From positions 1 through 58,998 of the forward strand of contig CAIUKV010000138.1 in NCBI GenBank assembly GCA_903899845.1: 58,998 nucleotides of DNA, written 5' to 3'. The position numbers and the translations under genes are program-made. The stretch comes from an uncultured Actinomycetes bacterium (GTDB taxonomy: Bacteria; Actinomycetota; Acidimicrobiia; IMCC26256; PALSA-555). Numbering within the stretch: the first letter of the stretch is position 1; every line of letters begins with the position of its first letter. Shown one piece after another: positions 27,945-35,992 of the stretch. The notes under the pieces are model-generated. The model worked only from the letters and a program-made list of their open reading frames with translations. It had not been told where the DNA came from and ran no database searches.

Positions 27945-28531
27945 CGGTCGCGGTGGGTGTGCTCGGCGACCGGCTCGCGGCGGGGCGGGCCGAGCGGACG
28001 CACGGGGTGGCCGAGCGGCACGATCGCCTGGGGTACCACGTGGTCGGGCAGGCCCAGGAGCGCGGCGAGCGGCGCGCCGGCCGCCGCGCCGAGGGTGGTG
28101 AGCGCGGATCCGAGGCCGAGGGCGCCGGCCGCGAGCAGCAGGTTCTGCACGCACGGGAAGATCGACGACCCGACCGTGGCGGGCAGGCCCCGCTCGAGGT
28201 CGGCGCACACGACCACGAGCACCGGGGCCGTCCGGTAGCCGCCGCCGGCGATGCCCTCGTCGACCTCCTTGAGGAGCTCCGGGGTCAGGCGGGTCTCGGA
28301 GAACGCGCGTCCGTTCGCGTTCCAGGCCGCCTCCGTGAGGTCGTGGATCTTCGTCTGCACGGCCGGGTCGCGCACCACCACGAACTCCCAGGGCTGCTTG
28401 TTCTCCGCGCTCGGGGCGTGGGTCGCGGCCCGCAGGACCGTCTCGACCGTGGCGTCGTCGACCGGCGCGGCGGCGAACTCGCGGTGCGCGCGCTGGTTGA
28501 GGACGACGGAGAAGAAGTCGGTCGTGCTCAC
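27926..28531 (-). CDS. Nitroreductase family FMN-dependent oxidoreductase
   Basis: 201 residues. The N-terminal QRAHREF motif near 13-19 binds the FMN phosphate, followed by APSAENKQPWEFVVV near 39-53, the standard nitroreductase segment. The C-terminal region has LGHP and the basic residues that close the flavin site. Two-electron reduction of nitro, quinone or enone groups is typical. The GTG start at 28531 overlaps the upstream stop by 4 nt (GTGA), so it is coupled to the 214-residue protein. Confidence 0.87.
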   Translation of the reverse strand: MSTTDFFSVVLNQRAHREFAAAPVDDATVETVLRAATHAPSAENKQPWEFVVVRDPAVQTKIHDLTEAAWNANGRAFSETRLTPELLKEVDEGIAGGGYRTAPVLVVVCADLERGLPATVGSSIFPCVQNLLLAAGALGLGSALTTLGAAAGAPLAALLGLPDHVVPQAIVPLGHPVRPLGPPRREPVAEHTHRDRYGTAW

Positions 28532-29172
28532 CGGGTCTGCGCTCCCACGAGCGCGAACGAGTTGACGTACATGATCCGCAGCGCGGGATGCACGGCCCAG
28601 GCGGTGCACTCGGGGGAGCCCCACGGACCGATGCGGGCCTCGACCAGCGGGCGCATCCGCTTGAACGTGACCTCGGCGTCGGGGTCGTCGAACTCGTAGA
28701 AGTGCAGGTACCGGGGGTCGCCCTGCGTGGCGTGCTCGTACGGGGTGATCATCGTGAACCCGGGGATCCCCGCCTCGACGATGTGGTTGATGTGCACGAA
28801 GTCGCCCCAGTCGCGCAGGGCCTGGGCCTCGGCGTCCGACGGTGGGCTGATGAGCACGAGCGACAGCCCGACGGTGGGCCGACCCGTGAGCCGGCCCTGG
28901 CCGGGGCGGGGCGTGCGGACGAAGTGGTGCCCGGTGGTCCCGGGCGGGGTCGGGGGCGGGGTGAAGGTCCCGTCGCACTCGTAGACCCCGAGCGTGTCGA
29001 ACTCGGGCAGCTCGCGGGGGAGGTCGGGCCGGTCCCGGTAGACGTTGCGCCACCAGGTCGCCCGGGTCACCCCGGGTCGGGCCAGGACGTCGGCGACCCG
29101 GTCGGCCGCGTAGGCCTCGGGGGTCGCGTCGGTCATCTCGAGGTACAGCACGGGGGTGAGTCGGTCCTCCAT
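28528..29172 (-). CDS. Conserved hypothetical protein with two apparent dimeric alpha/beta-barrel (EthD-like) halves
   Basis: 214 residues. Two halves show the same strand-helix-strand layout: TPVLYLEMTDA to LGVYE (about 6-65) and GLSLVLISPP to YLHFYEFDD (about 100-165), as in duplicated ferredoxin-like EthD/ABM proteins. No catalytic motif is recognised. Such proteins often help oxygenases or remove toxic intermediates; that is inference. The ATG at 29172 has no ribosome site but a TACGAT hexamer 8 nt upstream. Co-transcribed with the nitroreductase and divergent from a deazaflavin-dependent oxidoreductase. Confidence 0.65.
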   Translation of the reverse strand: MEDRLTPVLYLEMTDATPEAYAADRVADVLARPGVTRATWWRNVYRDRPDLPRELPEFDTLGVYECDGTFTPPPTPPGTTGHHFVRTPRPGQGRLTGRPTVGLSLVLISPPSDAEAQALRDWGDFVHINHIVEAGIPGFTMITPYEHATQGDPRYLHFYEFDDPDAEVTFKRMRPLVEARIGPWGSPECTAWAVHPALRIMYVNSFALVGAQTR

Positions 29173-29180
29173 CGCCGCGG

Positions 29181-29186
29181 ATCGTA
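29181..29186 (-). promoter_or_regulatory. -10 hexamer, minus strand, leaderless
   Basis: TACGAT on the minus strand, 8 nt before the ATG at 29172. Placed back-to-back with TAGGGT at 29201 within a 41-bp divergent gap. Confidence 0.5.
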
Positions 29187-29200
29187 CGCGCGCCGGGCCC

Positions 29201-29206
29201 TAGGGT
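29201..29206 (+). promoter_or_regulatory. -10 hexamer, plus strand, leaderless
   Basis: TAGGGT followed by 7 nt and the GTG at 29214. The spacing is identical to that at 25878. Confidence 0.6.
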
Positions 29207-29213
29207 GGGCCCC

Positions 29214-29657
29214 GTGATCGGCGCCACGAAACCCAATCCCACCTTCGTCCGGTGGTTCTCCTCCCTGCACCGGGCCGTGGTGCGGACCACCGGGGGTCGG
29301 CTGCTGACCCGGTTCCGGGGCGAGCCGATGATCCTGCTCACCACCACGGGACGGCGCACCGGCGAGCCCCGCACCTGGCCCCTCACCGGCCTGCGGGCGG
29401 GCACCGGCTGGGCGGTGGCCGCCTCCAACGGGGGCCACGACCGCCACCCCGCGTGGTACCTGAACCTGGCCGCCGACCCCGAGGCGGTCGTCCAGGACGG
29501 CCGGCGCCGCGTGGCGGTGCGGGCCCGGATCACCGAGGGGGCGGAGCGGGCCGAGTGGTACGGGCGGTTCGAGGCCTACCTCGACAACTACGCCGCCTAC
29601 CGGGCCGCCACGGCGCGCGAGATCCCCGTGGTGCTCCTCGAGCCGGTCGCTGGATAG
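29214..29657 (+). CDS. Deazaflavin (F420)-dependent nitroreductase-like protein
   Basis: 147 residues, the DDN/split-beta-barrel family abundant in actinobacteria. Signature LLTTTGRRTGEPRTWPL near 39-55 forms the F420 phosphate site, and ASNGGHDRHPAWYLNL near 71-86 is the second family motif. Reduces its substrate with F420H2; which substrate is unknown. The GTG at 29214 is fixed by the TAGGGT hexamer. Its TAG stop is itself the first part of the hexamer preceding the next gene. Confidence 0.88.
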   Translation: MIGATKPNPTFVRWFSSLHRAVVRTTGGRLLTRFRGEPMILLTTTGRRTGEPRTWPLTGLRAGTGWAVAASNGGHDRHPAWYLNLAADPEAVVQDGRRRVAVRARITEGAERAEWYGRFEAYLDNYAAYRAATAREIPVVLLEPVAG

Positions 29658-29660
29658 CCT
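29655..29660 (+). promoter_or_regulatory. Possible -10 element overlapping a stop codon
   Basis: TAGCCT begins with the TAG stop of the upstream gene and lies 9 nt before the ATG at 29670. The spacing is longer than the 6-8 nt seen elsewhere, so leaderless use is less certain. Confidence 0.3.
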
Positions 29661-29669
29661 GCGTCCCCG

Positions 29670-30833
29670 ATGGACCTCTCCCTCTCCGCCGACGAGCAGG
29701 CGTTCGCCGACGAGTTCCGCAGTTGGCTCGACGCGAACCTCGACCTGCCCCCCTCGTTCGACAGCTTCGACGACGAGATCGCCTGGGGCCGCACCTGGCA
29801 GGCCAAGCTGGCCGCCGACCGTTGGGTCGGCATCCACTGGCCGTCGGAGTACGGGGGGCGCAGCGCCTCCCCCGTGCAGGTGGCGATCTACAACCTGGAG
29901 TACGGCCGGTCGCGGGCCCTCCAGCTGGTCAACCGCACCGGCGTCAACCTGGCCGGGCCCACCCTGCTCGCCCACGGCACCGAGGAGCAGAAGGCCCGCT
30001 GGCTGCCGTCGATCCTCGACGCGGCCGAGATCTGGTGCCAGCTGTTCTCCGAGCCCGAGGCCGGATCCGACCTCGCCGGACTGCGCACCACCGCCACCCC
30101 GGTGGAGGGCGGCTGGGTCCTCAACGGCCAGAAGGTCTGGACCAGCTACGCGCAGTACTCGCGCTGGGGGATCTGCCTGGCCCGGACCGACACCGAGCTC
30201 CCCAAGCACAAGGGCATCTCCTACCTCGTGGTCGACATGGAGGCCGACGGGGTCGAGATCCGTCCCCTGCGCCAGATCACCGGCGATCACGAGTTCAACG
30301 AGGTGTTCTTCACCGACGCCTTCGTGCCCGAGAACCACCTGATCGGCGGGCTCAACAACGGCTGGGCCGTCGCCAACACGACCCTGGCCCACGAGCGGGG
30401 CACCACGTTCCCGTTCAAGGAGCAGGTCGTCCACGAGGTGTTCCTCGACGACCTCTACCGCCAGGCCGACGCCGCGGGCACACTCGACGACCCTGCGGTG
30501 GCCGAGGCGCTGGTCGACTCGTTCGTGGAGCTGCGGGTGCTGCGCCTCCACAACTGGCGCACGCTGTCGCGCCTGGCCAAGGGCATCGAGCCCGGGCCCG
30601 AGTCGAGCTGGATCAAGCTGGCCTGGACCGACATGACCCAGCACATGGCCACCACGGCGCTCGATCTGTGCGGGCCCGCCGCGCCGCTGTGGCGGGGAGC
30701 CGCCGACCTGCCCGGCGACGGCAAGTGGCAGCGCCAGTGGCTGTGGAGCAAGGCCGGGTCGATCGCGGGCGGCACGTCCGAGGTCCAGAAGAACATCGTC
30801 TCGGAGCGCATCCTCGGCCTGCCCCGGGGCTGA
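29670..30833 (+). CDS. Acyl-CoA dehydrogenase
   Basis: 387 residues, FAD enzyme of beta-oxidation-type pathways. Substrate/FAD motif CQLFSEPEAGSDLAGLRT near 122-139 is the family signature, with LNGQKVWTSYA near 151. The C-terminal half keeps GGTSEVQKNIVSERILGLPRG. The position of the catalytic base cannot be assigned safely. The N-terminal part (WLDANLDLPPSF) fits the long-chain or cholesterol-type subgroup of actinobacteria. Transfers electrons to ETF. Followed 16 nt later by a VOC-domain gene in the same direction. Confidence 0.92.
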   Translation: MDLSLSADEQAFADEFRSWLDANLDLPPSFDSFDDEIAWGRTWQAKLAADRWVGIHWPSEYGGRSASPVQVAIYNLEYGRSRALQLVNRTGVNLAGPTLLAHGTEEQKARWLPSILDAAEIWCQLFSEPEAGSDLAGLRTTATPVEGGWVLNGQKVWTSYAQYSRWGICLARTDTELPKHKGISYLVVDMEADGVEIRPLRQITGDHEFNEVFFTDAFVPENHLIGGLNNGWAVANTTLAHERGTTFPFKEQVVHEVFLDDLYRQADAAGTLDDPAVAEALVDSFVELRVLRLHNWRTLSRLAKGIEPGPESSWIKLAWTDMTQHMATTALDLCGPAAPLWRGAADLPGDGKWQRQWLWSKAGSIAGGTSEVQKNIVSERILGLPRG

Positions 30834-30849
30834 GCGGCCCGCTCCGGCC

Positions 30850-31230
30850 ATGGTGCGCGTCGTCGGGTTCGACCATCTCGTGCTGGTGGTGGCCGACGTC
30901 GAGCGGTCCCTGGCCTGGTACACGGCGCGACTCGGGTTGGCCGGCGATCGGGTGGAGGAGTGGCGGCGGGGCGAGGTCCCGTTCCCGTCGGTGCGCATCG
31001 ACGCCACCACGGTCATCGACCTGCTCGCCGGTGCGCCCACCGGGACCAACGTGGACCACCTCTGCCTCGTGGTCGCGCCCGGCACCGACCTCGACGCGCT
31101 GGTCGCGTCGGGCGACTTCGACGTGGTCTCGGCACCGGTCGACGGCCGCTACGGGGCCCAGGGCCTGGCCCGCAGCTGCTACGTGCGCGACCCCGACGGC
31201 ACCGTGGTCGAGCTGCGCACCTACGGGTGA
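30850..31230 (+). CDS. VOC/glyoxalase-fold protein
   Basis: 126 residues with two beta-alpha-beta-beta-beta units. VGFDHLVLVVADVERSLAWY opens the first unit and VDHLCLVVAPGTDLDAL the second; RDPDGTVVELRTYG closes the protein. His near 9, His near 69 and Glu near 122 are in the usual metal positions. Members are lyases, isomerases such as methylmalonyl-CoA epimerase, dioxygenases or binding proteins. It is too short for most dioxygenases. Downstream of the acyl-CoA dehydrogenase, likely same transcript. Confidence 0.8.
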   Translation: MVRVVGFDHLVLVVADVERSLAWYTARLGLAGDRVEEWRRGEVPFPSVRIDATTVIDLLAGAPTGTNVDHLCLVVAPGTDLDALVASGDFDVVSAPVDGRYGAQGLARSCYVRDPDGTVVELRTYG

Positions 31231-31264
31231 GCCGGCCCGCCGGCGTCGGGGGCGTCGGACCCCT

Positions 31265-31999
31265 TCAGACGAGGTCGAGCACGGCGGTGAGGTCGGTGGC
31301 GCACAGCGCGTCGGCGGTGGGATCGGCCGGCGCGGTCGGGTCGGGCCAGTGCCCGTCGCGGAGGAGGTACAGCGGCGTCATGCCCGCGGCCCGGGGCCCG
31401 ACGACGTCGGGACCCCAGGTGTCGCCCACGAACAGCGTGTGGGCCGGGTCGGCCCCGGTGGCGTACAGGGTGTGCTCGAAGATCCGGGGGTGGGGCTTGC
31501 GGGCTCCGGCCCACGCCGACGACACCTGCACGTCGGTCGCGCCGGTGAGGCCGACCTCGTCGATCGCCTCGGCGAGGTCCCAGTCCCAGTTGGAGCACAC
31601 CGCGGTCTGGATGCCGCGGGCCCGCAGCTCGGCGAGCACGGTCGCGCTCTCCGGGTAGGCCTCGAGCACGCGGCTGGCCCGACCGCTGCGCAGCGTCTCG
31701 ACGATCAGCTCGTGCTCCCCGGGGTGCACGTCGGACTCGGCCAGCATCCCGAGGAGTCGCTCGCGCTGCCAGCGCTCGTAGGCCTCGGCGTCGGCGGAGT
31801 GCTCGACGTGGACCAGCCCGTCGTGCTCGTTCTCGAACCACCAGCGCTGCCGCACCTCCTCGGGGAGCGTGTAGCCGTGCTGCGCGAGCACGGCGTCGAT
31901 CCCGAGCCAGTGGGTGGCGTGGCCGAGGGTGCCGTAGAAGTCGAACACCACGGTCCGGATCGACCGGTCGAGGGCGAAGGCGGGGGTGAGTGCGGTCAC
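31265..31999 (-). CDS. HAD-superfamily hydrolase (subfamily IA)
   Basis: 244 residues. Motif I reads FDFYGTLGH near 20-28: the nucleophile Asp is present, but the position of the second Asp is Tyr, as in haloacid dehalogenase and REG-2-like members. Motif II SNWD near 136, a lysine in GARKPHPRIFEH near 170 and motif III VGDTWGPDVVG near 190 complete the site. The missing acid/base Asp makes ordinary phosphatase activity less certain. GTG start with a GACAAT hexamer 6 nt upstream. Confidence 0.8.
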   Translation of the reverse strand: MTALTPAFALDRSIRTVVFDFYGTLGHATHWLGIDAVLAQHGYTLPEEVRQRWWFENEHDGLVHVEHSADAEAYERWQRERLLGMLAESDVHPGEHELIVETLRSGRASRVLEAYPESATVLAELRARGIQTAVCSNWDWDLAEAIDEVGLTGATDVQVSSAWAGARKPHPRIFEHTLYATGADPAHTLFVGDTWGPDVVGPRAAGMTPLYLLRDGHWPDPTAPADPTADALCATDLTAVLDLV

Positions 32000-32005
32000 C
32001 GGCCC

Positions 32006-32011
32006 ATTGTC
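32006..32011 (-). promoter_or_regulatory. Possible -10 hexamer of the HAD hydrolase gene
   Basis: GACAAT on the minus strand, 6 nt before the GTG at 31999. Weaker match to TANNNT than the others. Confidence 0.3.
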
Positions 32012-32037
32012 GCAGGCCGGGGGCCGGCGGCGGCCGG

Positions 32038-33699
32038 TCAGCCGACGACGAGACGGGCGGCGCGCAGCGCGGTGGCGACGATGGTGAGCGTCGGTCCGTA
32101 CCCCGTGGAGGTCGGGAACACCGACGAGTCGGTGACCACCACGTTCTCGACGTCCCAGCAGCGCTGGCCCGGGTCGCAGACGCTGGTCCGGGGGTCGGTC
32201 CCCATGCGGGCGGTGCCCATGATGTGGCGCGACCGGGGCGTCGGGTCGGCGCCCGGGCGGAGGTTCTCGCGCAGCGTCGGCGACGTCACCCAGAAGGTGG
32301 TGTGCGCGCCGGCCTCCCGCATCACGGCCTCGAGCCGGGGCGCCCAGTGGGTGGCGGCCACGACGTCGTGGCGGTGCGGGGTGTAGGTGACCCGCCCGGC
32401 GGGCCGCCCCCAGGCGTCGCGGACCCGCGGGTCGTCGTCGATGCGGTTGCCCGCCTGGGGGAGGTCCTCGCCCTGCATCGTGAACGCGGCCATCCGGTCG
32501 CGCATCACCGACTCGAGCATCGCGCGGCTGTGCGCCTCACCCGGAGGGAGGTGCAGCGCCTCGAGGATCGGCAGGCCCGCACCACCGTGCTCGACGATGC
32601 CGCCGCGGGCGTAGGGGAGCCCGGCCTGGTGGGCCGCGGCGAGGGCCGCGGCGTCGGGCACGATCGGGTCGTCCATCAGGTGGGTCACCGAGCGACCCTT
32701 GTACGCGTGCAGGCGGAACGGGAACAGGCCGAGCACGAGGGTCTGGAGGTGGTACATGAGGTAGCGCCCGACCACGTCGGGATTGCCGACGCCCGACCGG
32801 GCGAGCAGGCGGGGGGTCTCGAACGCCCCGGCCGCCACGACCACCGTCTCGGCGTGGACCTCGCCCGGTTCACCGGCGGCGTCGACGTACCGCACGCCCC
32901 GGGCCCGACGGCCGGTGGCGTCGAGCACGATCTCGGTGACCCGGACCCCGGGGCGGATCTCGGTGCGGCCGGTGCGCAGCGCGGCCCGCAGCATCCCCAC
33001 CGGGTCGCCCTTGGCCTCGATCGGGCAGCCGAAGTCGGCGCAGAACCCGCAGTTGTTGCACGCGGGCCGCCCGTCGTACTCGACGCTGTTGACGCCGGTG
33101 GGCGCCCGGTAGGGGTGGTACCCGAGCCGCTCGGCCGCGGCCGTGGTCAGGGTGGCGCAGAACATGTCGGGGCCGGGCGGCATCGGGTACGGCCCCGAGC
33201 GCCACGCTGCGAACGGGTTGGCGGTGTGGTCGCCGGCCACCCCCACGAGCCGCTCCGCCTCGGTGTAGAACGGCTCGAGCTCGGCGTAGCCGAACGGCCA
33301 GTCCACGACGTCGGCGCCGTCCACCGGCCCGAGGGTCGAGCGGGCGCAGAAGTCCTCCTCGCGGAAGCGGGGGAGCTTGCCGTCGGCGTGGAAGCCGCCG
33401 CCGCCCACGGTGGACGGCAGGTTGTTGACGTCGCCCACGAACTCGTGGTCGCCCCCGGACTCGTCGCCCCGGAACGTGCGGGGCTCGAGCAGCGGGTCGG
33501 GGCCGAGGAAGTGCCGACGGGTGAACTTGAGCTCGTCGTTGCTCACGTGGCCGAGTGGGCCGTAGGGGGCGTCGAGGGCGAGGAGGTGGTTGGCGCCCTT
33601 CTCGAGCATGCACACCGAGCGGCCCGCCTCGGCGAGCACCTGGGCGGCGGTGGCGCCGCCCGGTCCCGTGCCGACCACGATCGCGTCGAAGTCACGCAC
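32038..33699 (-). CDS. GMC-family FAD oxidoreductase with cysteine-rich insert
   Basis: 553 residues. FAD-binding VVGTGPGGATAAQVLAEAG near 8-26; second motif GGGFHADGKLP near 95. A cysteine-rich segment, CNNCGFCADFGCPIEAKG near 215-232, marks the membrane-type gluconate/alcohol dehydrogenase branch. The C-terminal HIMGTARMG and GYGPTLTIVATALRAA blocks bind the isoalloxazine and substrate. Oxidises an alcohol or sugar group. The GTG start overlaps the small-subunit gene by 8 nt, so large and small subunit are translated as a pair. No export signal is seen in either. Confidence 0.88.
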   Translation of the reverse strand: MRDFDAIVVGTGPGGATAAQVLAEAGRSVCMLEKGANHLLALDAPYGPLGHVSNDELKFTRRHFLGPDPLLEPRTFRGDESGGDHEFVGDVNNLPSTVGGGGFHADGKLPRFREEDFCARSTLGPVDGADVVDWPFGYAELEPFYTEAERLVGVAGDHTANPFAAWRSGPYPMPPGPDMFCATLTTAAAERLGYHPYRAPTGVNSVEYDGRPACNNCGFCADFGCPIEAKGDPVGMLRAALRTGRTEIRPGVRVTEIVLDATGRRARGVRYVDAAGEPGEVHAETVVVAAGAFETPRLLARSGVGNPDVVGRYLMYHLQTLVLGLFPFRLHAYKGRSVTHLMDDPIVPDAAALAAAHQAGLPYARGGIVEHGGAGLPILEALHLPPGEAHSRAMLESVMRDRMAAFTMQGEDLPQAGNRIDDDPRVRDAWGRPAGRVTYTPHRHDVVAATHWAPRLEAVMREAGAHTTFWVTSPTLRENLRPGADPTPRSRHIMGTARMGTDPRTSVCDPGQRCWDVENVVVTDSSVFPTSTGYGPTLTIVATALRAARLVVG

Positions 33700-34258
33700 G
33701 ACCGCTCACCTCGGCCTCGGTGTACCCGCGGGGCTGGGAGTCGCCGGGGAAGCCGATCGCCCGCCAGCCCCCGCCGGCGCGGTTGCCCCCGTACTCGGGC
33801 GCGGCGTAGGCGCCTTCGCAGGCGTGCTCGTAGCACAGGGACCGGAACTCGGGGTCGGCGGCGAGGCGGCGGTCCTGCTCGTCGGGGTCCTGCTCGGCGA
33901 AGTCGGCGCCCAGGGCGGCGAGCCCGGCCCGGTAGCGCGCCTGCCAGCCGACGACCGGCCCGTTGAACTCGCGGGCGGGATCCCCCTGCGAGCCCTCGAT
34001 GCGGGTGCGCCAGGCCAGCTCCTCCATCGGGGTGAGGGGCAGGAACCGTCGGAAGCCCGGGTCGCCGCCCGCCCGGCCCGAGAACGGCCCGCCCGCCCAG
34101 ATCCGCGGGGGATCGACGGTGAAGGCGCCGAGCAGCCCGTCGACGTAGTCGGCGACCCCGAGCGCGGCGGCGCCGGGATGCCCGTCGACCGGGGGGATCA
34201 GACGGTCGCACGCCGCGGCGAGCGTGCGGTGCTCGGCGGCGGTCAGGAACTCGGGCAC
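33692..34258 (-). CDS. Gluconate-2-dehydrogenase subunit-3-like small subunit
   Basis: 188 residues. The family landmark is the C-terminal EYGGNRAGGGWRAIGFPGD segment followed by SQPRGYTE. N-terminal LTAAEHRTLAAACDRLIPP is typical. In characterised systems this subunit escorts the flavin subunit across the membrane on a Tat signal, but here the N-terminus has no twin-arginine signal, so the pair is probably cytoplasmic. A TAGCGT hexamer 6 nt upstream supports the GTG at 34258 as a leaderless start. First gene of the pair, divergent from an acyl-CoA ligase. Confidence 0.85.
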   Translation of the reverse strand: MPEFLTAAEHRTLAAACDRLIPPVDGHPGAAALGVADYVDGLLGAFTVDPPRIWAGGPFSGRAGGDPGFRRFLPLTPMEELAWRTRIEGSQGDPAREFNGPVVGWQARYRAGLAALGADFAEQDPDEQDRRLAADPEFRSLCYEHACEGAYAAPEYGGNRAGGGWRAIGFPGDSQPRGYTEAEVSGRA

Positions 34259-34264
34259 GGGGGG

Positions 34265-34270
34265 ACGCTA
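34265..34270 (-). promoter_or_regulatory. -10 hexamer of a leaderless transcript (dehydrogenase small subunit)
   Basis: TAGCGT on the minus strand, 6 nt before the GTG at 34258. The 16-bp palindrome begins 18 nt further upstream, placing it in the -35 region of this promoter. Confidence 0.5.
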
Positions 34271-34287
34271 GTGCTCCGCCCCATGAC

Positions 34288-34303
34288 CTGACACATGTGT
34301 CAG
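34288..34303. promoter_or_regulatory. Perfect 16-bp palindrome, candidate TetR-type operator
   Basis: CTGACACATGTGTCAG is a perfect inverted repeat between the divergent GMC-oxidoreductase pair and the acyl-CoA ligase. Its size and symmetry match TetR- or GntR-family operators. It could control both directions. No regulator gene lies next to it; the only TetR in the window is at 18.2-18.8 kb. Confidence 0.65.
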
Positions 34304-34406
34304 TATTGGTCGCAGCGCACGGCGGCACGGCCACCGCTGCGCCCGGAGTCCGTCGGTGTGACCGCCGGGACGGAAGAGACCGGGACCGACGAGGAGGACG
34401 GGGCTC

Positions 34407-35915
34407 ATGACGGCCACGATCGGGATCAGCGAGCACGCCCGGCGGTCTCCCGCCAAGCCCGCGCTGATCGAGGGCGACCGGCTCGTCACCTTCGGCGAGT
34501 ACGACGCCCGCACCACCCGTCTCGCCCACGCGCTCGAGGCGCGCGGGATCGGCCCGGGCGACCGGGTCGCGATCATGCTGCCCAACTGCGTCGAGTTCCT
34601 CGAGGTCTGGGCCGCGGCGAGCAAGGTCGCCGCCCCGGTCGTGCTCGTGAACTGGCACCTCAAGCGTGACGAGCTCACGTACATCCTCGAGGACTCCGGC
34701 GCCAAGCTCCTCGTCGCCCACGCCGACCTGCTGGAGTTCGCCGAGCCCGCGGCCCGGGCGACCGGGTGCGGCCTCCTCGTCGTGGGCCGGGGCGACGCCT
34801 ACGAGGCCGCGATCGCGGGCGGGGCGGCGGAGCCGGCGCTCGAGCTCGTCGCCCTGCAGTCGCCGATCTTCTACACGTCGGGGACCACCGGCCGGCCCAA
34901 GGGCGTCGTGCACGGCCAGATCGACCCGGCCCGGGCGTCGCTCGCCACCGAGGCCCAGGTCGTGCTGTGGGGGTGGACCGCCGACGACGTCTACATCGTC
35001 ACCGGTCCCCTCTATCACGCCGGCCCCGGCGGCTGGGCCATGGCCGCGCTCGCCGTGGGCGCGACCACCGTGGTCCTCCCGGCCTTCGACGCCCGCGAGT
35101 GGTTCCGACTGGTGGCCCGGCACCGGGTCACCTGCACCTTCGCGGTGCCCGCGCACTTCATCCGCATGCTCGAGGTGCCCGAGGCCGAGCGGGCCGCCTT
35201 CGACCTGTCGTCGCTGCGCCTCGTCGTCCATGCCGGCGCGCCGTGCCCGGTGCCGGTGAAGTACCGGATCATCGAGGCGCTGGCCCCCTGCGAGATCTCC
35301 GAGCTCTACGGCATGAGCGAGGGCGGGGCGACCAAGATCACGATGGCCGAGTGGCTGGCCCGGCCCGGCAGCGTGGGCACGCCCTGGCCGGGAACCGAGG
35401 TGCGCATCCTCGACGAGTTCGGCGACGAGGTCCCCACCGGCACGCCCGGGCTGATCTACGTGCGCCCGGCCGGGGGCATGCGCTTCCACTACCACGACGA
35501 CGACGACAAGACCTCGGGCGCCTGGCGCGACGACGCGTTCACGGTCGGCGACGTCGGCTACGTCGACGCCGACGGCTACCTGTTCCTCACCGACCGGGCC
35601 GCCGACATGGTCATCCGGGGCGGCGTCAACGTCTACCCGCGTGAGATCGAGGACGTGCTCTACACCCACCCGGCGGTGGTCGACTGCGCCGTGTTCGGCG
35701 TCCCCGACGAGCGGCTCGGGGAGCAGCTCATGGCCGTGGTCGAGGCCCGCAGCGCGGTGACCGCCGACGAGCTCACCGCGTTCCTGCGCGAGCGCCTCGC
35801 CGACTTCAAGGTGCCGGCCCGGGTGGAGCTCGTCGCCGAGCTGCCCCGCCAGCCCAACGGCAAGGTCCTCAAGCGCGTGCTGCGTGAGCAGCACTGGGAC
35901 ACCGGCACGATCTGA
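34407..35915 (+). CDS. AMP-dependent acyl-CoA ligase
   Basis: 502 residues, ANL superfamily. P-loop-like YTSGTTGRPKGVVHG near 153-167, ELYGMSEGGATK near 298-309, GDVGYVDADGYLFLTDR near 385 and the hinge ADMVIRGGVNVYPREIE near 402. The catalytic lysine is in NGKVLKRVLRE near 487. Activates a carboxylate to the CoA ester. The ATG at 34407 follows GAGGAGGACGGGGCTC. It sits behind the 16-bp palindrome with a leader of up to 100 nt. Downstream, a hairpin separates it from a convergent SDR. Confidence 0.9.
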   Translation: MTATIGISEHARRSPAKPALIEGDRLVTFGEYDARTTRLAHALEARGIGPGDRVAIMLPNCVEFLEVWAAASKVAAPVVLVNWHLKRDELTYILEDSGAKLLVAHADLLEFAEPAARATGCGLLVVGRGDAYEAAIAGGAAEPALELVALQSPIFYTSGTTGRPKGVVHGQIDPARASLATEAQVVLWGWTADDVYIVTGPLYHAGPGGWAMAALAVGATTVVLPAFDAREWFRLVARHRVTCTFAVPAHFIRMLEVPEAERAAFDLSSLRLVVHAGAPCPVPVKYRIIEALAPCEISELYGMSEGGATKITMAEWLARPGSVGTPWPGTEVRILDEFGDEVPTGTPGLIYVRPAGGMRFHYHDDDDKTSGAWRDDAFTVGDVGYVDADGYLFLTDRAADMVIRGGVNVYPREIEDVLYTHPAVVDCAVFGVPDERLGEQLMAVVEARSAVTADELTAFLRERLADFKVPARVELVAELPRQPNGKVLKRVLREQHWDTGTI

Positions 35916-35929
35916 CCCGCCGACCCGAC

Positions 35930-35949
35930 CCGGCGGCCCGACCCGCCGG
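35930..35949. terminator. Hairpin between convergent acyl-CoA ligase and SDR
   Basis: A 7-bp stem (35930-35936 with 35943-35949), 6-nt loop, 14 nt after the ligase stop. Confidence 0.45.
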
Positions 35950-35992
35950 CCCGCCCGGGGATCCCGGACGGACCGGCGGAGCCGGAAGTGCC

